A model generated the notes under the pieces. It was not told the DNA's origin, searched no databases, and saw nothing but the letters and a program-made list of their open reading frames with translations. The translations under genes were made by a program, and so were the position numbers. DNA of 34,231 bases from a virus, in the IMG/VR virus record IMGVR_UViG_3300030102_004767, positions 1-34,231 of that record, one strand, 5' to 3'. Below are positions 5,808-15,139 of the stretch, in pieces (the first letter of the stretch is position 1; every line of letters starts with the position of its first letter).

Positions 5808-6326
5808 TTATTTACTTGCCTCCGTGATTGCTGTATATGCAAAGTGTAATAACCAAATTAATATTAATACGAGGGTTCCAATTGCCACACCCATTTTTGT
5901 GTTATAAAAAAACCGTTTACGCGCTCGAATCTGATTGTATATTTGGGCTTTACGTTTGGCTCTAATGTCGCGTCTGATTTTAATGAAGGCCCTATATCCG
6001 TAAGGCCCATCCATGCCAAGATGGTGCAATTTTCCCCATGTAAATTCATGTTTGATTGCGTCTTCCATCTCTTTAATTTTCTTTTTTGCAATAAGTTCAT
6101 CAAACGCTTCTGCTGTTTCGCTTTTATCCCACGTTAATTTTTGCCAAAGCGTAGGTTTTTTAAACTTTCGCTCTTGGCCCATCCATTCCTGCAAATCAGA
6201 AACATGGCCGCTCCAAGTGGATAATTGCCTGAATATATCCTCCATGTCCCGACCCACCTGAATTGCTTTTTTTACACCATTGAAAGCTAAACTTGCGGCG
6301 CTCAATGCCGTTATTGGGTCTATCAT
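5808..6326 (-). CDS. Hypothetical protein with C-terminal membrane segment in the lysis region
   Basis: The protein is 172 aa. It begins MIDPITALSAASLAFNGVKK, has a charged helical middle, a strongly basic stretch (IRRDIRAKRKAQIYNQIRARKRFF, about 117-140), and one membrane helix at about 145-165. I recall similar proteins next to holins in marine phages, but know no function for them. The position suggests a lysis accessory or membrane-anchored virion factor. Confidence 0.7.
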   Translation of the reverse strand: MIDPITALSAASLAFNGVKKAIQVGRDMEDIFRQLSTWSGHVSDLQEWMGQERKFKKPTLWQKLTWDKSETAEAFDELIAKKKIKEMEDAIKHEFTWGKLHHLGMDGPYGYRAFIKIRRDIRAKRKAQIYNQIRARKRFFYNTKMGVAIGTLVLILIWLLHFAYTAITEASK

Positions 6327-6338
6327 TTGTTATAACCA

Positions 6339-6503
6339 TTATTGTAATTTTAAGATAATCGTGATTAAAATAATTATTATTGAGCCGAACGAACCTATTA
6401 ATATCATTTCTAGCCGTCTAACCCTTGAAAGTATTTCTAGCCAACGCTCAGAGCAAACTGCTTCGTGCGTTGACAATCGTTTATCCAGTTCGCTTGTATT
6501 CAT
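6339..6503 (-). CDS. Small XhlA-like membrane protein
   Basis: This 54-aa protein begins MNTSELDKRLSTHEAVCSER, continues with a WLEILSRVRRLE helix, and ends in one hydrophobic helix (about residues 33-51). The pattern of a charged coiled helix followed by a C-terminal membrane span resembles XhlA-type hemolysin/holin-accessory proteins. It overlaps the end of the upstream small gene by 23 bases. Together the two fill a gap that would otherwise look empty. Confidence 0.75.
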   Translation of the reverse strand: MNTSELDKRLSTHEAVCSERWLEILSRVRRLEMILIGSFGSIIIILITIILKLQ

Positions 6504-6624
6504 TTTCTAACCGCTTTATTTCTAATTCTAATAAAATTTTTTTAAACTCGTTTTGCGATAAATTTTCACTTTTATTATTTTTCAGCGAGTAAACATAAGG
6601 ATTACCATTATTTATTTTAAGCAC
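6481..6624 (-). CDS. Small hypothetical protein after the tail assembly gene
   Basis: This 47-aa frame uses a GTG start overlapping the stop of the tail-assembly gene (GTGCTTAA). It reads MLKINNGNPYVYSLKNNKSE followed by a charged helix LLELEIKRLENEYKRTG. A GTG two codons further upstream (6630) is also possible. I recall closely similar short proteins at this place in marine phages; their function is unknown. Coding is supported by composition and by overlaps at both ends. Confidence 0.65.
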   Translation of the reverse strand: MLKINNGNPYVYSLKNNKSENLSQNEFKKILLELEIKRLENEYKRTG

Positions 6625-7075
6625 CTGCACTAGCACCCTCCAAACTCAGCGATGGCCAATCTGTCCACGTTCTTGGGTCAGCGTTATCGTTAACAATTTT
6701 TTGAGGAACATTTCTTAACTCTACTCGATAACTAGCGTATGCAGATTTGTTAGCTGTGCTATCCGTTACTTGACTCCAGTCTGTATCATTCAATAACTGA
6801 TTACGTTGTGAACGTATTTGTGAAAGACTACTGGCTTTGTTTGCAGTTATTTCGTCCGCAGTTAAATTAACAACTTTTACTGTGGTAACAAAATTCCCAT
6901 CTACGAAAGGGTTTGTGCCTTCTAATTTTTGTGTAAGGTTATTGTGCGGCAAAAACTTATTGACCTTTTTAAAACCTCTTCTAGCAAGTGTTTCATCACT
7001 AGGCACGTTCTTAAACCAATGTCTATAATGATCAATTTTTACAATCGTGTTTCCATTCATTTGTGCGATATACAT
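6617..7075 (-). CDS. Tail fibre assembly / tail assembly chaperone-like protein
   Basis: The protein is 152 aa. Its C-terminal half carries the pattern IRSQRNQLLNDTDWSQVTD followed by YRVELRNVPQ and WTDWPS, typical of phage tail assembly chaperone (Phage_tail_APC-like) domains. The N-terminal half is beta-rich. It lies directly downstream of the large LamG fibre gene, the normal place for a fibre chaperone. A structural role instead of a chaperone role cannot be excluded. Confidence 0.7.
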   Translation of the reverse strand: MYIAQMNGNTIVKIDHYRHWFKNVPSDETLARRGFKKVNKFLPHNNLTQKLEGTNPFVDGNFVTTVKVVNLTADEITANKASSLSQIRSQRNQLLNDTDWSQVTDSTANKSAYASYRVELRNVPQKIVNDNADPRTWTDWPSLSLEGASAGA

Positions 7076-7083
7076 TTTATCTC

Positions 7084-9159
7084 CTATCTATTTGGATGCG
7101 CTTTAGTGGGAACTGTCATTGAAGTACCGGAATAACGGGCGATCCCTCGTGTAATTCTTACTTCATCTAACAAGCCGTTTAATTCGTTTGTGCCATTTAA
7201 ATGTTTACCTAAACTGACACGATTCAAGGCACTCCATGTTGTTGAGTTTGCGAAATTGTCAGTACGAGTTCCATCAACATAAACAGAAATATTACTTGCA
7301 TCTCTTTGCAGTACCACATATACCCATTGATTTTGCGCTAGGCTTCCAACATCAGCATCTATTGCAACCGCCTGTGGACTAGCACCATTATAAATTTGAA
7401 GAACGCTTGACCAAAAAAAGTTGAGACCCACGGTATTACCATCGCCAGTACCTAACATAATCAATGTTTGTTGACCAGTTCCCCTTCTATATACAAAAAA
7501 TTCAATAGTAAATGCTCCATTACCAATATCGAATAATGTAGAGTGATATGCTGGCGAAACAACTGTATCATCAGTACCATCCAATTCTACGCTTCCAGTA
7601 CCAAACTTTTTAATACTCGTATCTATTTGTGCATCACCCACAGTTTCTAAATTATTTTTCATCGTGCTGTCGATGATTTCTGCGTTGGTAAAGTTTAAAA
7701 GTAATTCTGTGTCTGTTCCGGTAGATGTTAATGGTGCATTTGGAATGCCACTTTCCGTACCAACTGAACCAACTACATAACGTATATTGCAAAGATACCC
7801 ATGACTTTGTCTACCGTCATTAGTTGGCTCATACGTCTGCGCTCCTATACCAACAAAAGGGGACGCACCCGCCCCAACCCCAGTAACATTTGCGCCTGTT
7901 GTTTCAACTCCATTTATAAATAAACTTTTTTGTGATGATGTTTTTCTGGCTCTGATATAGTTCCATTGATGAAGAAATATATTATTAGATGATGTTACTA
8001 AATCGCCACCACCATAAAAATCAACTTCAGAACTATTACCCGTACCGTGTTTACCTTGTATACTTATAAAAGGAGAACCAGTATCAGTAAGGTCACCTCT
8101 ACTAAAATAATTTGGCCCGCCCGGACTTGCGACAAAACTTGTGGGGTATACCCACAAAGAAATTTCAAATTCACCAGAGCCGGGGTTAAACGAACCATCG
8201 TCAGTTATCGTTAAATATTGATCGTGAATACTGTCCGTGACATTATAAGCCATACTACCACCATGTACCGATTCGGAATAACTTGCTGTTGGTGCAAAGG
8301 GGCTGAAAGGAATTACTTTTGGTGTTCCTGTAACAGCAGGTGTTCTTGCAGAAGACGAAAGTTCAGTAAATTTATTATTACCACAAGCTAATAATTTAAC
8401 TTCAGAAGAGGTTGCACCTTGAGAAGTTAAAGTTAAAGGGCTTGAAGGTTTTGTAAAACTAGCATTATAAAGAGCTGTTCCTTTAATAATTCTTATATTA
8501 CTCAGAAAATCTCTCTCTGTATGTCTGTTTGTTAATCCACCCATGTTTCCAATATGCAAATTTCCTGCGTTGGTAATATTATCGTCTCCTCCCGTTGTTT
8601 GTTCCATTACTTCAGTTCCATCAATAAAATATCGCACAACACTACTTTCTCTTGTTATTGCTACGTGATACCAAACCCTTACTTCTCTACTACTCCAGTC
8701 ATATTGAGTAAAAGCACCATTAGCAACAGCAAATTCAAGGTTATCACCATTCATTTGAACTGCCCAACCTGTTCCAGACCCTGCACTTGTATATGTTCCA
8801 AAAAAGTCTTGTAAGCCAGTACTAATAATTCCTAAATTAACAAAAAACTCTACTGTAAAATCTCCAGTAGCAAATGCAAAATCAGAAGATGCTGTGTATG
8901 CAAGATAACTAGTTTCTCCAGTGTCAGCATAAACACTATAATACCCATCACCTAAAAATGGATTGAAAGTACCTTGTGTTGGATTACCATTTCTAGTAAT
9001 TGAATGACCACTAGAAGAACTGTCTACAAACGTATTGTTCTGCCCACCATTGCTGCCATCGGCATGTACTAATAAAACAGTCTGATTGAAATTAGGATCT
9101 GTTTCTTCTTCTGCTGCTGCCCCAGTAGTGCCTAACAAATTTTGATGCGGTGCTGTCAT
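7084..9159 (-). CDS. LamG-repeat tail fibre / host-recognition protein
   Basis: The protein is 691 aa and contains three concanavalin A-like/LamG lectin modules, at about residues 25-245, 290-490 and 500-685. Each has the pattern F.(I/V)E/S.(F/W)V then WYHVAI/WNYIRA/WVYVVLQ followed by a SxxxFIDG/LFINGVE/VYVDG strand, and two close with RI(I/T)(K/R)G.A.Y. Such modules bind surface glycans. The position after two fibre genes and before a chaperone makes this the probable distal receptor-binding protein. The threefold repetition suggests recent internal duplication or multivalent binding. Confidence 0.82.
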   Translation of the reverse strand: MTAPHQNLLGTTGAAAEEETDPNFNQTVLLVHADGSNGGQNNTFVDSSSSGHSITRNGNPTQGTFNPFLGDGYYSVYADTGETSYLAYTASSDFAFATGDFTVEFFVNLGIISTGLQDFFGTYTSAGSGTGWAVQMNGDNLEFAVANGAFTQYDWSSREVRVWYHVAITRESSVVRYFIDGTEVMEQTTGGDDNITNAGNLHIGNMGGLTNRHTERDFLSNIRIIKGTALYNASFTKPSSPLTLTSQGATSSEVKLLACGNNKFTELSSSARTPAVTGTPKVIPFSPFAPTASYSESVHGGSMAYNVTDSIHDQYLTITDDGSFNPGSGEFEISLWVYPTSFVASPGGPNYFSRGDLTDTGSPFISIQGKHGTGNSSEVDFYGGGDLVTSSNNIFLHQWNYIRARKTSSQKSLFINGVETTGANVTGVGAGASPFVGIGAQTYEPTNDGRQSHGYLCNIRYVVGSVGTESGIPNAPLTSTGTDTELLLNFTNAEIIDSTMKNNLETVGDAQIDTSIKKFGTGSVELDGTDDTVVSPAYHSTLFDIGNGAFTIEFFVYRRGTGQQTLIMLGTGDGNTVGLNFFWSSVLQIYNGASPQAVAIDADVGSLAQNQWVYVVLQRDASNISVYVDGTRTDNFANSTTWSALNRVSLGKHLNGTNELNGLLDEVRITRGIARYSGTSMTVPTKAHPNR

Positions 9160-10284
9160 TTAACTAGCCCCCCCAGTTACGATACAGCCGTCTGCACTGA
9201 CAAAATAAATATTTGCTATGTTATTAATTCCTAGAGTTGCCGTTCCAGTAGCAGAAACACCACCGCCAACGTGCATTGTAATCTGGGAAGTTATGGAACC
9301 AGTAGTCGAAGTGGTATTCATTATACTTACAATGTCACCCGCATCAAACGTGCTTGAGGGAATAAGTGCTTGTATGCCCGCAGAATTTAAACGTACCATT
9401 TGACCTGTGTCATTTGTAGTAAGAGTATATGTTGACCCACTCGATTGACTTATTTGTAAATCTCTTACATCACCTTTTGTATCGCTTACAATGTCAAAAA
9501 CTTTGTTGCTTAAACTAGCAGTGCCAACTTCACTAACTAAAGTTGAGTCTGCGCCTTTAGGCAATAACATTGTATTTGTTTCACCCTCAGAATGTGGTTG
9601 TGCTTTGATTGTTTGACCATGTGAATTAGCATGACAGTTTAATTTTATCTGTCCTTCTGTATCTGAGCCATTACCTTTAATCTCAACAATTTGTGTCGCA
9701 GGGTCAATGTCAAAATTACCAGAGGAAGTTGTAAAGTCTCCAGATAAGACTGGGTTTACTAAGGTTGGGTTTGCAGAAATACTCCCTGTCTGACCCACGG
9801 CACCAAACACCTGCCAGTTATTCGGGTTGCTACTGGGTATGTTGTTTAAATTAGAACCTGTTCTGGATAAATAACTATTACTATCACTTTCTAAAAAGAC
9901 AACATCATTAACAGCATACGTTGTGGTTGCGGTGTAGTTTCCTCTTGCTGTGAAACCAACCTCAGCGGGAGTTGAACTATTTTCAAACCTACTTACAAGA
10001 GCAACTAAGCCTGTTCCAGAAGCACTAGCATTAACTTTATCTCCTGCCGCCATATTTATAGGAGCATCAAATGCTTTTAACGTGGTATCAGATGTTACAG
10101 TCTGTGTTAATAAACTGAGCTCAGAAGATGTACCCGAATCGAAAAAAGAAAGAGTTACATCTAAATTCCCACCAGTAGGGTTTGATATTAATAAACTGTG
10201 TAAAGACGCTTCTAGCGTGGCAGGGACTGTCATTAAAGTCGTTGAGCTAGTGCCTATCTCGATTGGTTGGCCAACTAATGCCAT
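9160..10284 (-). CDS. Tail fibre / spike protein with carbohydrate-binding-like segment
   Basis: The protein is 374 aa and beta-rich. The first 110 residues form a compact beta domain. Residues about 115-160 (GNYTATTTYAVNDVVFLES through NPNNWQVFG) look like the short chitin-binding-type (CBM5/12-like) module seen in many phage fibres. The rest is a low-complexity G/S/T-rich fibre with a C-terminal beta domain. It sits immediately upstream of the LamG protein with no intergenic space (stop 9160, next start 9159), so the two probably assemble together. Confidence 0.72.
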   Translation of the reverse strand: MALVGQPIEIGTSSTTLMTVPATLEASLHSLLISNPTGGNLDVTLSFFDSGTSSELSLLTQTVTSDTTLKAFDAPINMAAGDKVNASASGTGLVALVSRFENSSTPAEVGFTARGNYTATTTYAVNDVVFLESDSNSYLSRTGSNLNNIPSSNPNNWQVFGAVGQTGSISANPTLVNPVLSGDFTTSSGNFDIDPATQIVEIKGNGSDTEGQIKLNCHANSHGQTIKAQPHSEGETNTMLLPKGADSTLVSEVGTASLSNKVFDIVSDTKGDVRDLQISQSSGSTYTLTTNDTGQMVRLNSAGIQALIPSSTFDAGDIVSIMNTTSTTGSITSQITMHVGGGVSATGTATLGINNIANIYFVSADGCIVTGGAS

Positions 10285-10288
10285 GATA

Positions 10289-11776
10289 TTATCCTCCGAA
10301 AACTAAAGCCATTGCTACGGCCTGTGTTGTTGATTCGCCTTTCGGCTCGAATGTATTTGATGCAAGCGTTGTGATGTTTGCTGTTGTAAGTGTAATTGCT
10401 CCAGTTTGTGCCGCTCCACCTTGTATAGAAAAAGAAGTTACTGCGGTTCCCACATCAAATGCCGCATCATTAAATGCACTACCAGAAAATACTTTTAGCT
10501 TATTCTGCGTAGTGTTGAAGTACAAAGTGCCATCTGTCAAAGCATCTCCATCTAAATCGGTACTGGGATCACTCGATGCACTTCCCAGATATATATCCTG
10601 GAAACTATCGAGATGTGCTTCTGCCGCTGATGCTGAGTTTGCCGCATTGATTGCTTGTGTTGAAGCATTCGATTCTGATGATGCCGCCGCAAGAGCAGAT
10701 AATTGAGCAGATGCCGCTGATATTGTTGCCGCCGCTTGACTGCTTGCCGCTGATGTCGCACTTCCCAATATATTGTCAACATAAGCCTTGCTTGTTGCGT
10801 GGCTTGATGCTGATGGGGTTTCGTTTAATCCAGTTACACGATTACCGCCCATAGCGATGTCGCCACCCATAGTCCCGCCTGTAAGGCTTAATTTAAGAGC
10901 ATCTTGGGTTTCCATCTGCCCTTTATTGATTGCCCCGGACGTTGTGCTTGCGGAACCGATGTTTAATATTGTGTTGCCGCCCATGTGGAGAGTACCCGTC
11001 ATTGAGCCTCCGGTTAGGGTTAATTTTGTTCCCAAACTATTAGCAATACTGGTGGCAAAATTTGGGTCGTCATCTAATGCCGCCGCCAGTTCATTTAACG
11101 TGTCTAATGTCCCGGGTGCTGAATCAACTAACCCTGCTATTTCTGTATCAACATAGGATTTACTTGCGGCATCACTAGCATTAACTGGTGTAGACAGCCC
11201 CGTAATTGTAGCAGTTGTCGCTGCATCCATATTTAAGGAGCCGTTTATCACCACGTTTGTGAAACTTGAAGTTCCTGCCGCTGCATTAACATTACCTGTT
11301 AAATTACCGCTATAACTTCCGTGAAAATTAGTAGAAAAAACATTACTAGCAGATATAACTGTACCCAATATGGAATCTGCAGAAACAGGGCCATTAATTT
11401 TTGTAGTTGCAGTGATGATGCTAAATGTACCTGCATTGGGAGAGGAGTTTCCAATAACCACATCATTGATTGTACCGCCCGTAACTGTAAGCAAAGATGT
11501 AGTTAAAGCACTTGGGCTAAATTCTCCTGTCGCAGAAAAAGCCCCATCAACAGTTAAACCCGCGGTTAACTCCGCAGAAGCATTAACAGTGAGTTTTCCA
11601 CCTAATGTAAGGGTATCGGCACTTGACCCACTTTGAAAGTCTTTTAAATGTGCCATTAATTCTCTAATGCTGTTATTGACCAGAGAAGGAGCCATTCCCT
11701 CTGCTAAGTTAATTCCGTCAATATCTGTGTTAGATGAGGCGGTTGCGTTGTATTCTGATATTTTAGTTTTTGCCAC
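10289..11776 (-). CDS. Tail fibre protein, virion-proximal
   Basis: The protein is 495 aa. The N-terminus (MAKTKISEYNATASSNTDID then LVNNSIRELMAHLKDFQSG) is a signature of many podovirus and cyanophage fibres and probably attaches to the tail. It is followed by repeated beta segments with GLxxPxxxxxAxxKxYVD motifs, an alanine/serine-rich region (about 340-400) likely to form a trimeric stalk, and a C-terminal beta domain. Repeated TGGxMxGxIxMGGN units indicate a triple-beta fibre. It is the first of three consecutive fibre genes. Confidence 0.8.
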   Translation of the reverse strand: MAKTKISEYNATASSNTDIDGINLAEGMAPSLVNNSIRELMAHLKDFQSGSSADTLTLGGKLTVNASAELTAGLTVDGAFSATGEFSPSALTTSLLTVTGGTINDVVIGNSSPNAGTFSIITATTKINGPVSADSILGTVISASNVFSTNFHGSYSGNLTGNVNAAAGTSSFTNVVINGSLNMDAATTATITGLSTPVNASDAASKSYVDTEIAGLVDSAPGTLDTLNELAAALDDDPNFATSIANSLGTKLTLTGGSMTGTLHMGGNTILNIGSASTTSGAINKGQMETQDALKLSLTGGTMGGDIAMGGNRVTGLNETPSASSHATSKAYVDNILGSATSAASSQAAATISAASAQLSALAAASSESNASTQAINAANSASAAEAHLDSFQDIYLGSASSDPSTDLDGDALTDGTLYFNTTQNKLKVFSGSAFNDAAFDVGTAVTSFSIQGGAAQTGAITLTTANITTLASNTFEPKGESTTQAVAMALVFGG

Positions 11777-11787
11777 TTTTCTATCCT

Positions 11788-13842
11788 TTACTGACTAGCT
11801 TCTTGGAATCTTGCTTCCTGAAAATTATCTTGTAAAATCTTGTTAAGCAATTGCGATATTAAAGCCACAACCCTTGGTTCGTTGTCGCTGATAGCCACAA
11901 TTTCTCTTAACATTCTGTGTGATTCAGGGTCAACAACTGCTTTAGCTAATTTATCCGCATGATCACCCATCAAAATTGAATCAGCGATTCTTCCTATAAC
12001 TTGCAAAGGAGCATCAAATCTTATCTGCCTTAATGCTCTTTCCATAGGTCCATATTTAATTCTTTCGCCTTCATCTATCATGAACGCTGTTTGCGCGCCT
12101 GTTTTATTTACAGAACCCGCGATTGCTAACAAGTCTGTTAATTCATCAAACGCTTTAAATTCATCCTCTGTTAATAACGCTTTAAGTTTTGGTCTATTTG
12201 TTTTATTTTTTAATGTCGCAAAAGAAAATATACCGCCTCTGTCAACGGCGTTGTCTGCATCTTTTACACTACGCGTAAACGCTTGTTCAAAGAAACCTTG
12301 CATTACCGATTTTTTCACTTCTTTATATAGCTGTGGATTTTCAGCGTTTATCATGTTAGCTATATCTTTAATTACAGATGGTTCGCTTAATGCTATTTTC
12401 TTAACAATTTGTTCCGGCGATTGTAAGTTTTTATATTTGCGTTGTAATTTAATTAAACCTTCAACCGGTTCTGAAAACTCCGCAAACGTTTTTTGCGCTA
12501 ATTCAAAAGAACCATCACCTGACGACCTTTTTAAAGCATCATTTAAGGATTCTCTTATAGCAGTTATTCTAGCATCCATTGGGCTTTTTAAAGTAGCCCC
12601 AATACCTGTTTCAAAGTATTTGGCGAATGTATCTCTAGCGTTTTTTATTCTAGTAAAATCTGTTTCGGGAACAACTTCTTCAATTCTGTTGCCGTCTTGG
12701 TCTTTTGTAATGACTGTTTTTTTCAACATACCTTTTATTTTTCTTAGTATGTCTCGCTCTGGCGCTGTTTGAGAAAATTCATTCATCATAGAATCAATTA
12801 ATCTTACTGTTGGCGCAACCATTACTGGGTCAGCGGTTTTTGCGGCTTTGTTATATAACCCTTCGGTAGCTTGTGTTCTTGCATCTTTAGCTTTTTGTAA
12901 AGCTGATTCACCAACACTCACTACGTCTTGACCTATATCACCTGCATCGGTTCTGCTTCTTTGCCCGAACAAATCGTTGATTAGTTTGCCTATAGCATCT
13001 TCGGTTTTTCCTTCACGCCTTCGATAAAACTCACCCATTGTATCGGCTGATTCCGAATATCTCCCCAAAGCATTTTGTAAATTCTTCGCACTTCGTAATG
13101 CCGTTTTTTCGCCAACGGCCAAAGGAATATCATATTTTTCTGATAAGTTCATACGTCTTTGCATAGCTACTGGGTCGAGTTTATTAACGTCTATATTTTT
13201 TGTTAAACTCCGCAAAAGGTTAAAAGCTCCCGGAATTAATTGAGCGCCCGCATCTAACACCCCTGTTGTAGCCATTCTACTTTTGTCTATTGGACCTGCG
13301 GGGGCAATGCCTTTGTTTTTTGGTTGCAATAAATAATTTTCTAATTGTTGTCTTAAAACATCCGCGCCTGCACCTGCCGCTCCAGTTGCGGCCATAGAAA
13401 TAGGTGCTGTTGCCGGAGACATCATCAAAGGTGCTGTAGCTGTGCCTGTTGCTACTGCAGGGATATCTGCTATTAAATTAGGTGCGGCTCTAGCGTAACT
13501 CGATGTTCCTGTTTGCGGTAACACGCTGTATAGTTGCCCTCTTCCTGTTAAACCTTCGGTTGCGCCCTTGCGATAAACAGGTTGGCCATTGCGTAAAAAA
13601 ACCTTTTCGCCTGTTAATTTAGATAAAAACTGCACCAATTTATCAGGGTCAGCAAACACACCCGCTTTGATGTTAGGTACTAAATCTTTAATTTCTTTAT
13701 CAGCGTATATAGTTTCAGCCGGCGGTTTCTCACGCAGTTTTAATTTTTTGCCAGTATCAACAAGTGAGCCGTCGGGCAATACTTTTTTAACGCCATCCAG
13801 TATGTCTTGTAATTCTTGTCTAGTATATTTTTTCGCATCCAT
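11788..13842 (-). CDS. Internal virion / DNA ejection protein (large)
   Basis: The protein is 684 aa. It is mostly alpha-helical, with an Ala/Pro/Thr-rich, weakly hydrophobic stretch near residues 130-165 that may be membrane-active, and long charged helices after it. This is the usual make-up of podovirus ejection proteins that exit the capsid ahead of the DNA. The ATG at 13842 follows AGGGGA and lies just after the stop of the preceding gene; an in-frame ATG at 13890 would overlap that gene by 44 bases and was not chosen. No lysozyme motif is visible. Function is inferred from composition and position. Confidence 0.65.
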   Translation of the reverse strand: MDAKKYTRQELQDILDGVKKVLPDGSLVDTGKKLKLREKPPAETIYADKEIKDLVPNIKAGVFADPDKLVQFLSKLTGEKVFLRNGQPVYRKGATEGLTGRGQLYSVLPQTGTSSYARAAPNLIADIPAVATGTATAPLMMSPATAPISMAATGAAGAGADVLRQQLENYLLQPKNKGIAPAGPIDKSRMATTGVLDAGAQLIPGAFNLLRSLTKNIDVNKLDPVAMQRRMNLSEKYDIPLAVGEKTALRSAKNLQNALGRYSESADTMGEFYRRREGKTEDAIGKLINDLFGQRSRTDAGDIGQDVVSVGESALQKAKDARTQATEGLYNKAAKTADPVMVAPTVRLIDSMMNEFSQTAPERDILRKIKGMLKKTVITKDQDGNRIEEVVPETDFTRIKNARDTFAKYFETGIGATLKSPMDARITAIRESLNDALKRSSGDGSFELAQKTFAEFSEPVEGLIKLQRKYKNLQSPEQIVKKIALSEPSVIKDIANMINAENPQLYKEVKKSVMQGFFEQAFTRSVKDADNAVDRGGIFSFATLKNKTNRPKLKALLTEDEFKAFDELTDLLAIAGSVNKTGAQTAFMIDEGERIKYGPMERALRQIRFDAPLQVIGRIADSILMGDHADKLAKAVVDPESHRMLREIVAISDNEPRVVALISQLLNKILQDNFQEARFQEASQ

Positions 13843-13846
13843 CGTA

Positions 13847-15130
13847 TTATCTTCCCCTACCTTCGACATAGAGTTCGACAAACGCGGCATATTGGTTTTC
13901 TAAATCTGGCGGCAACCGTGACAGCGCAAATAATCGTTTGTATTCGTCCTCATAATACCCGCGGTCTTCTGGATTTATGCGAGGTATAATTGATTGTAAT
14001 TTTTGTAATTTCTGTCTATTAACATGGATAGAATCAAATTGAACTAATCGTAATTCGTCTATCAGTTTTAAAATACTTTCTTCTGTCATAGCGAAGTCAG
14101 CTTGATTTGCCGCTTCAAGTGTAGCTGTTTCTCTATCTGTTATCGAACCTTGACCTTTAAGCTGTGCCCTCGCTTCTAAACCTGCCCGCGCTAATTGATT
14201 AATATATGTTCTAGTGTTCGCTACTCTGTCTGTGCTTTCAGCGTCAGCGAATTTAAATTTTAAGCCAAAAAATGCACCTAGCTGATCAAGTGCTTGTAAA
14301 CCCTCGTTGAAGGCCATTTCTTGTCTCGCTAATGGACCTGTAAACATTTTAGGCAACAACGCTTCCATGTCATCTAATCTACGCAAAGACATTCGCGGCA
14401 TACCTAACGCTCTTTTATCTAGTTCATCCACTATGTCAAACCCACGAGTTGCGAAAGGACTTTTCCCACCTTGGCTAATTGAAACAGCGGGATTTTGTAT
14501 AGGTTTATATTTAGATATATCAGTTACGGGTAAACCGGTCGTTAAGTTTATCATTTTATTATTACGCATTGCCACCGGTATGGTGTCGCCTTTTTCATCT
14601 TGCATCATTGTTAGATTTGTTGTTTTGCCTAATTGAGCCATCAAACCTCCAGCTCCTAACAAGTTAGCGAATTGCTGTTGTTTTAATTTTTGGTTCATTA
14701 AGTTTTGAGCCATCAGGTTTTGATACCCGCCACCTAGAGCCTCACCAATCGAACCGCCTTTGGTGGGCTGTAATAAACCAATAGCCATTGCGGTTGATGG
14801 GTTCATCATAAATTGATTAATGTTGCCTAATATACCCTGTTGTGGGCTTTGCCCGCTTGGCATCAATCCTTTACTTTGACTAAAATTGGGAGCGTAAGGC
14901 TGATTTGTACCTTGCCCTTGCGGTGAATATGGGTTGTAATTAGATGTTGGCACTGTTGTATAATCCGAAGTTACCATGCTCGATCTTGGGTCAAGAGTAG
15001 GATTAAGGTTAGGTTGCGAACGTGCGGGTGTTGGTAACCCTAATAAATTTCCACCTTGACTTCCACCCGTGCCAAATGACTGATTCATTTGTAACAGATT
15101 TAATAAATCATTAAAATTAAATGCTGACAT
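13847..15130 (-). CDS. Internal virion / DNA ejection protein (Gln/Asn-rich N-terminus)
   Basis: The protein is 427 aa. The first 130 residues are disordered and rich in Q, N, P, S and G. The rest is largely helical, including LARAGLEARAQLKGQGSITD near 310-330. The disordered N-terminus and helical C-terminus match ejection proteins of short-tailed phages. It sits between the glycine-zipper protein and the 684-aa protein and is likely part of the same trans-envelope channel. No enzymatic motif was seen. Confidence 0.62.
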   Translation of the reverse strand: MSAFNFNDLLNLLQMNQSFGTGGSQGGNLLGLPTPARSQPNLNPTLDPRSSMVTSDYTTVPTSNYNPYSPQGQGTNQPYAPNFSQSKGLMPSGQSPQQGILGNINQFMMNPSTAMAIGLLQPTKGGSIGEALGGGYQNLMAQNLMNQKLKQQQFANLLGAGGLMAQLGKTTNLTMMQDEKGDTIPVAMRNNKMINLTTGLPVTDISKYKPIQNPAVSISQGGKSPFATRGFDIVDELDKRALGMPRMSLRRLDDMEALLPKMFTGPLARQEMAFNEGLQALDQLGAFFGLKFKFADAESTDRVANTRTYINQLARAGLEARAQLKGQGSITDRETATLEAANQADFAMTEESILKLIDELRLVQFDSIHVNRQKLQKLQSIIPRINPEDRGYYEDEYKRLFALSRLPPDLENQYAAFVELYVEGRGR

Positions 15131-15139
15131 AATTTTTCC

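Noticed and set aside
10371-11156. Several rightward open frames opposite the first fibre gene
   Set aside because: They are antisense shadows of alanine-, serine- and threonine-rich fibre repeats, with no promoter or binding site.
12080-12772. Long rightward open frame (230 codons) opposite the 684-aa ejection protein
   Set aside because: It is antisense to a well-supported gene, has no start signals, and its hydrophobic composition is that expected from the complement of lysine- and glutamate-rich coding sequence.
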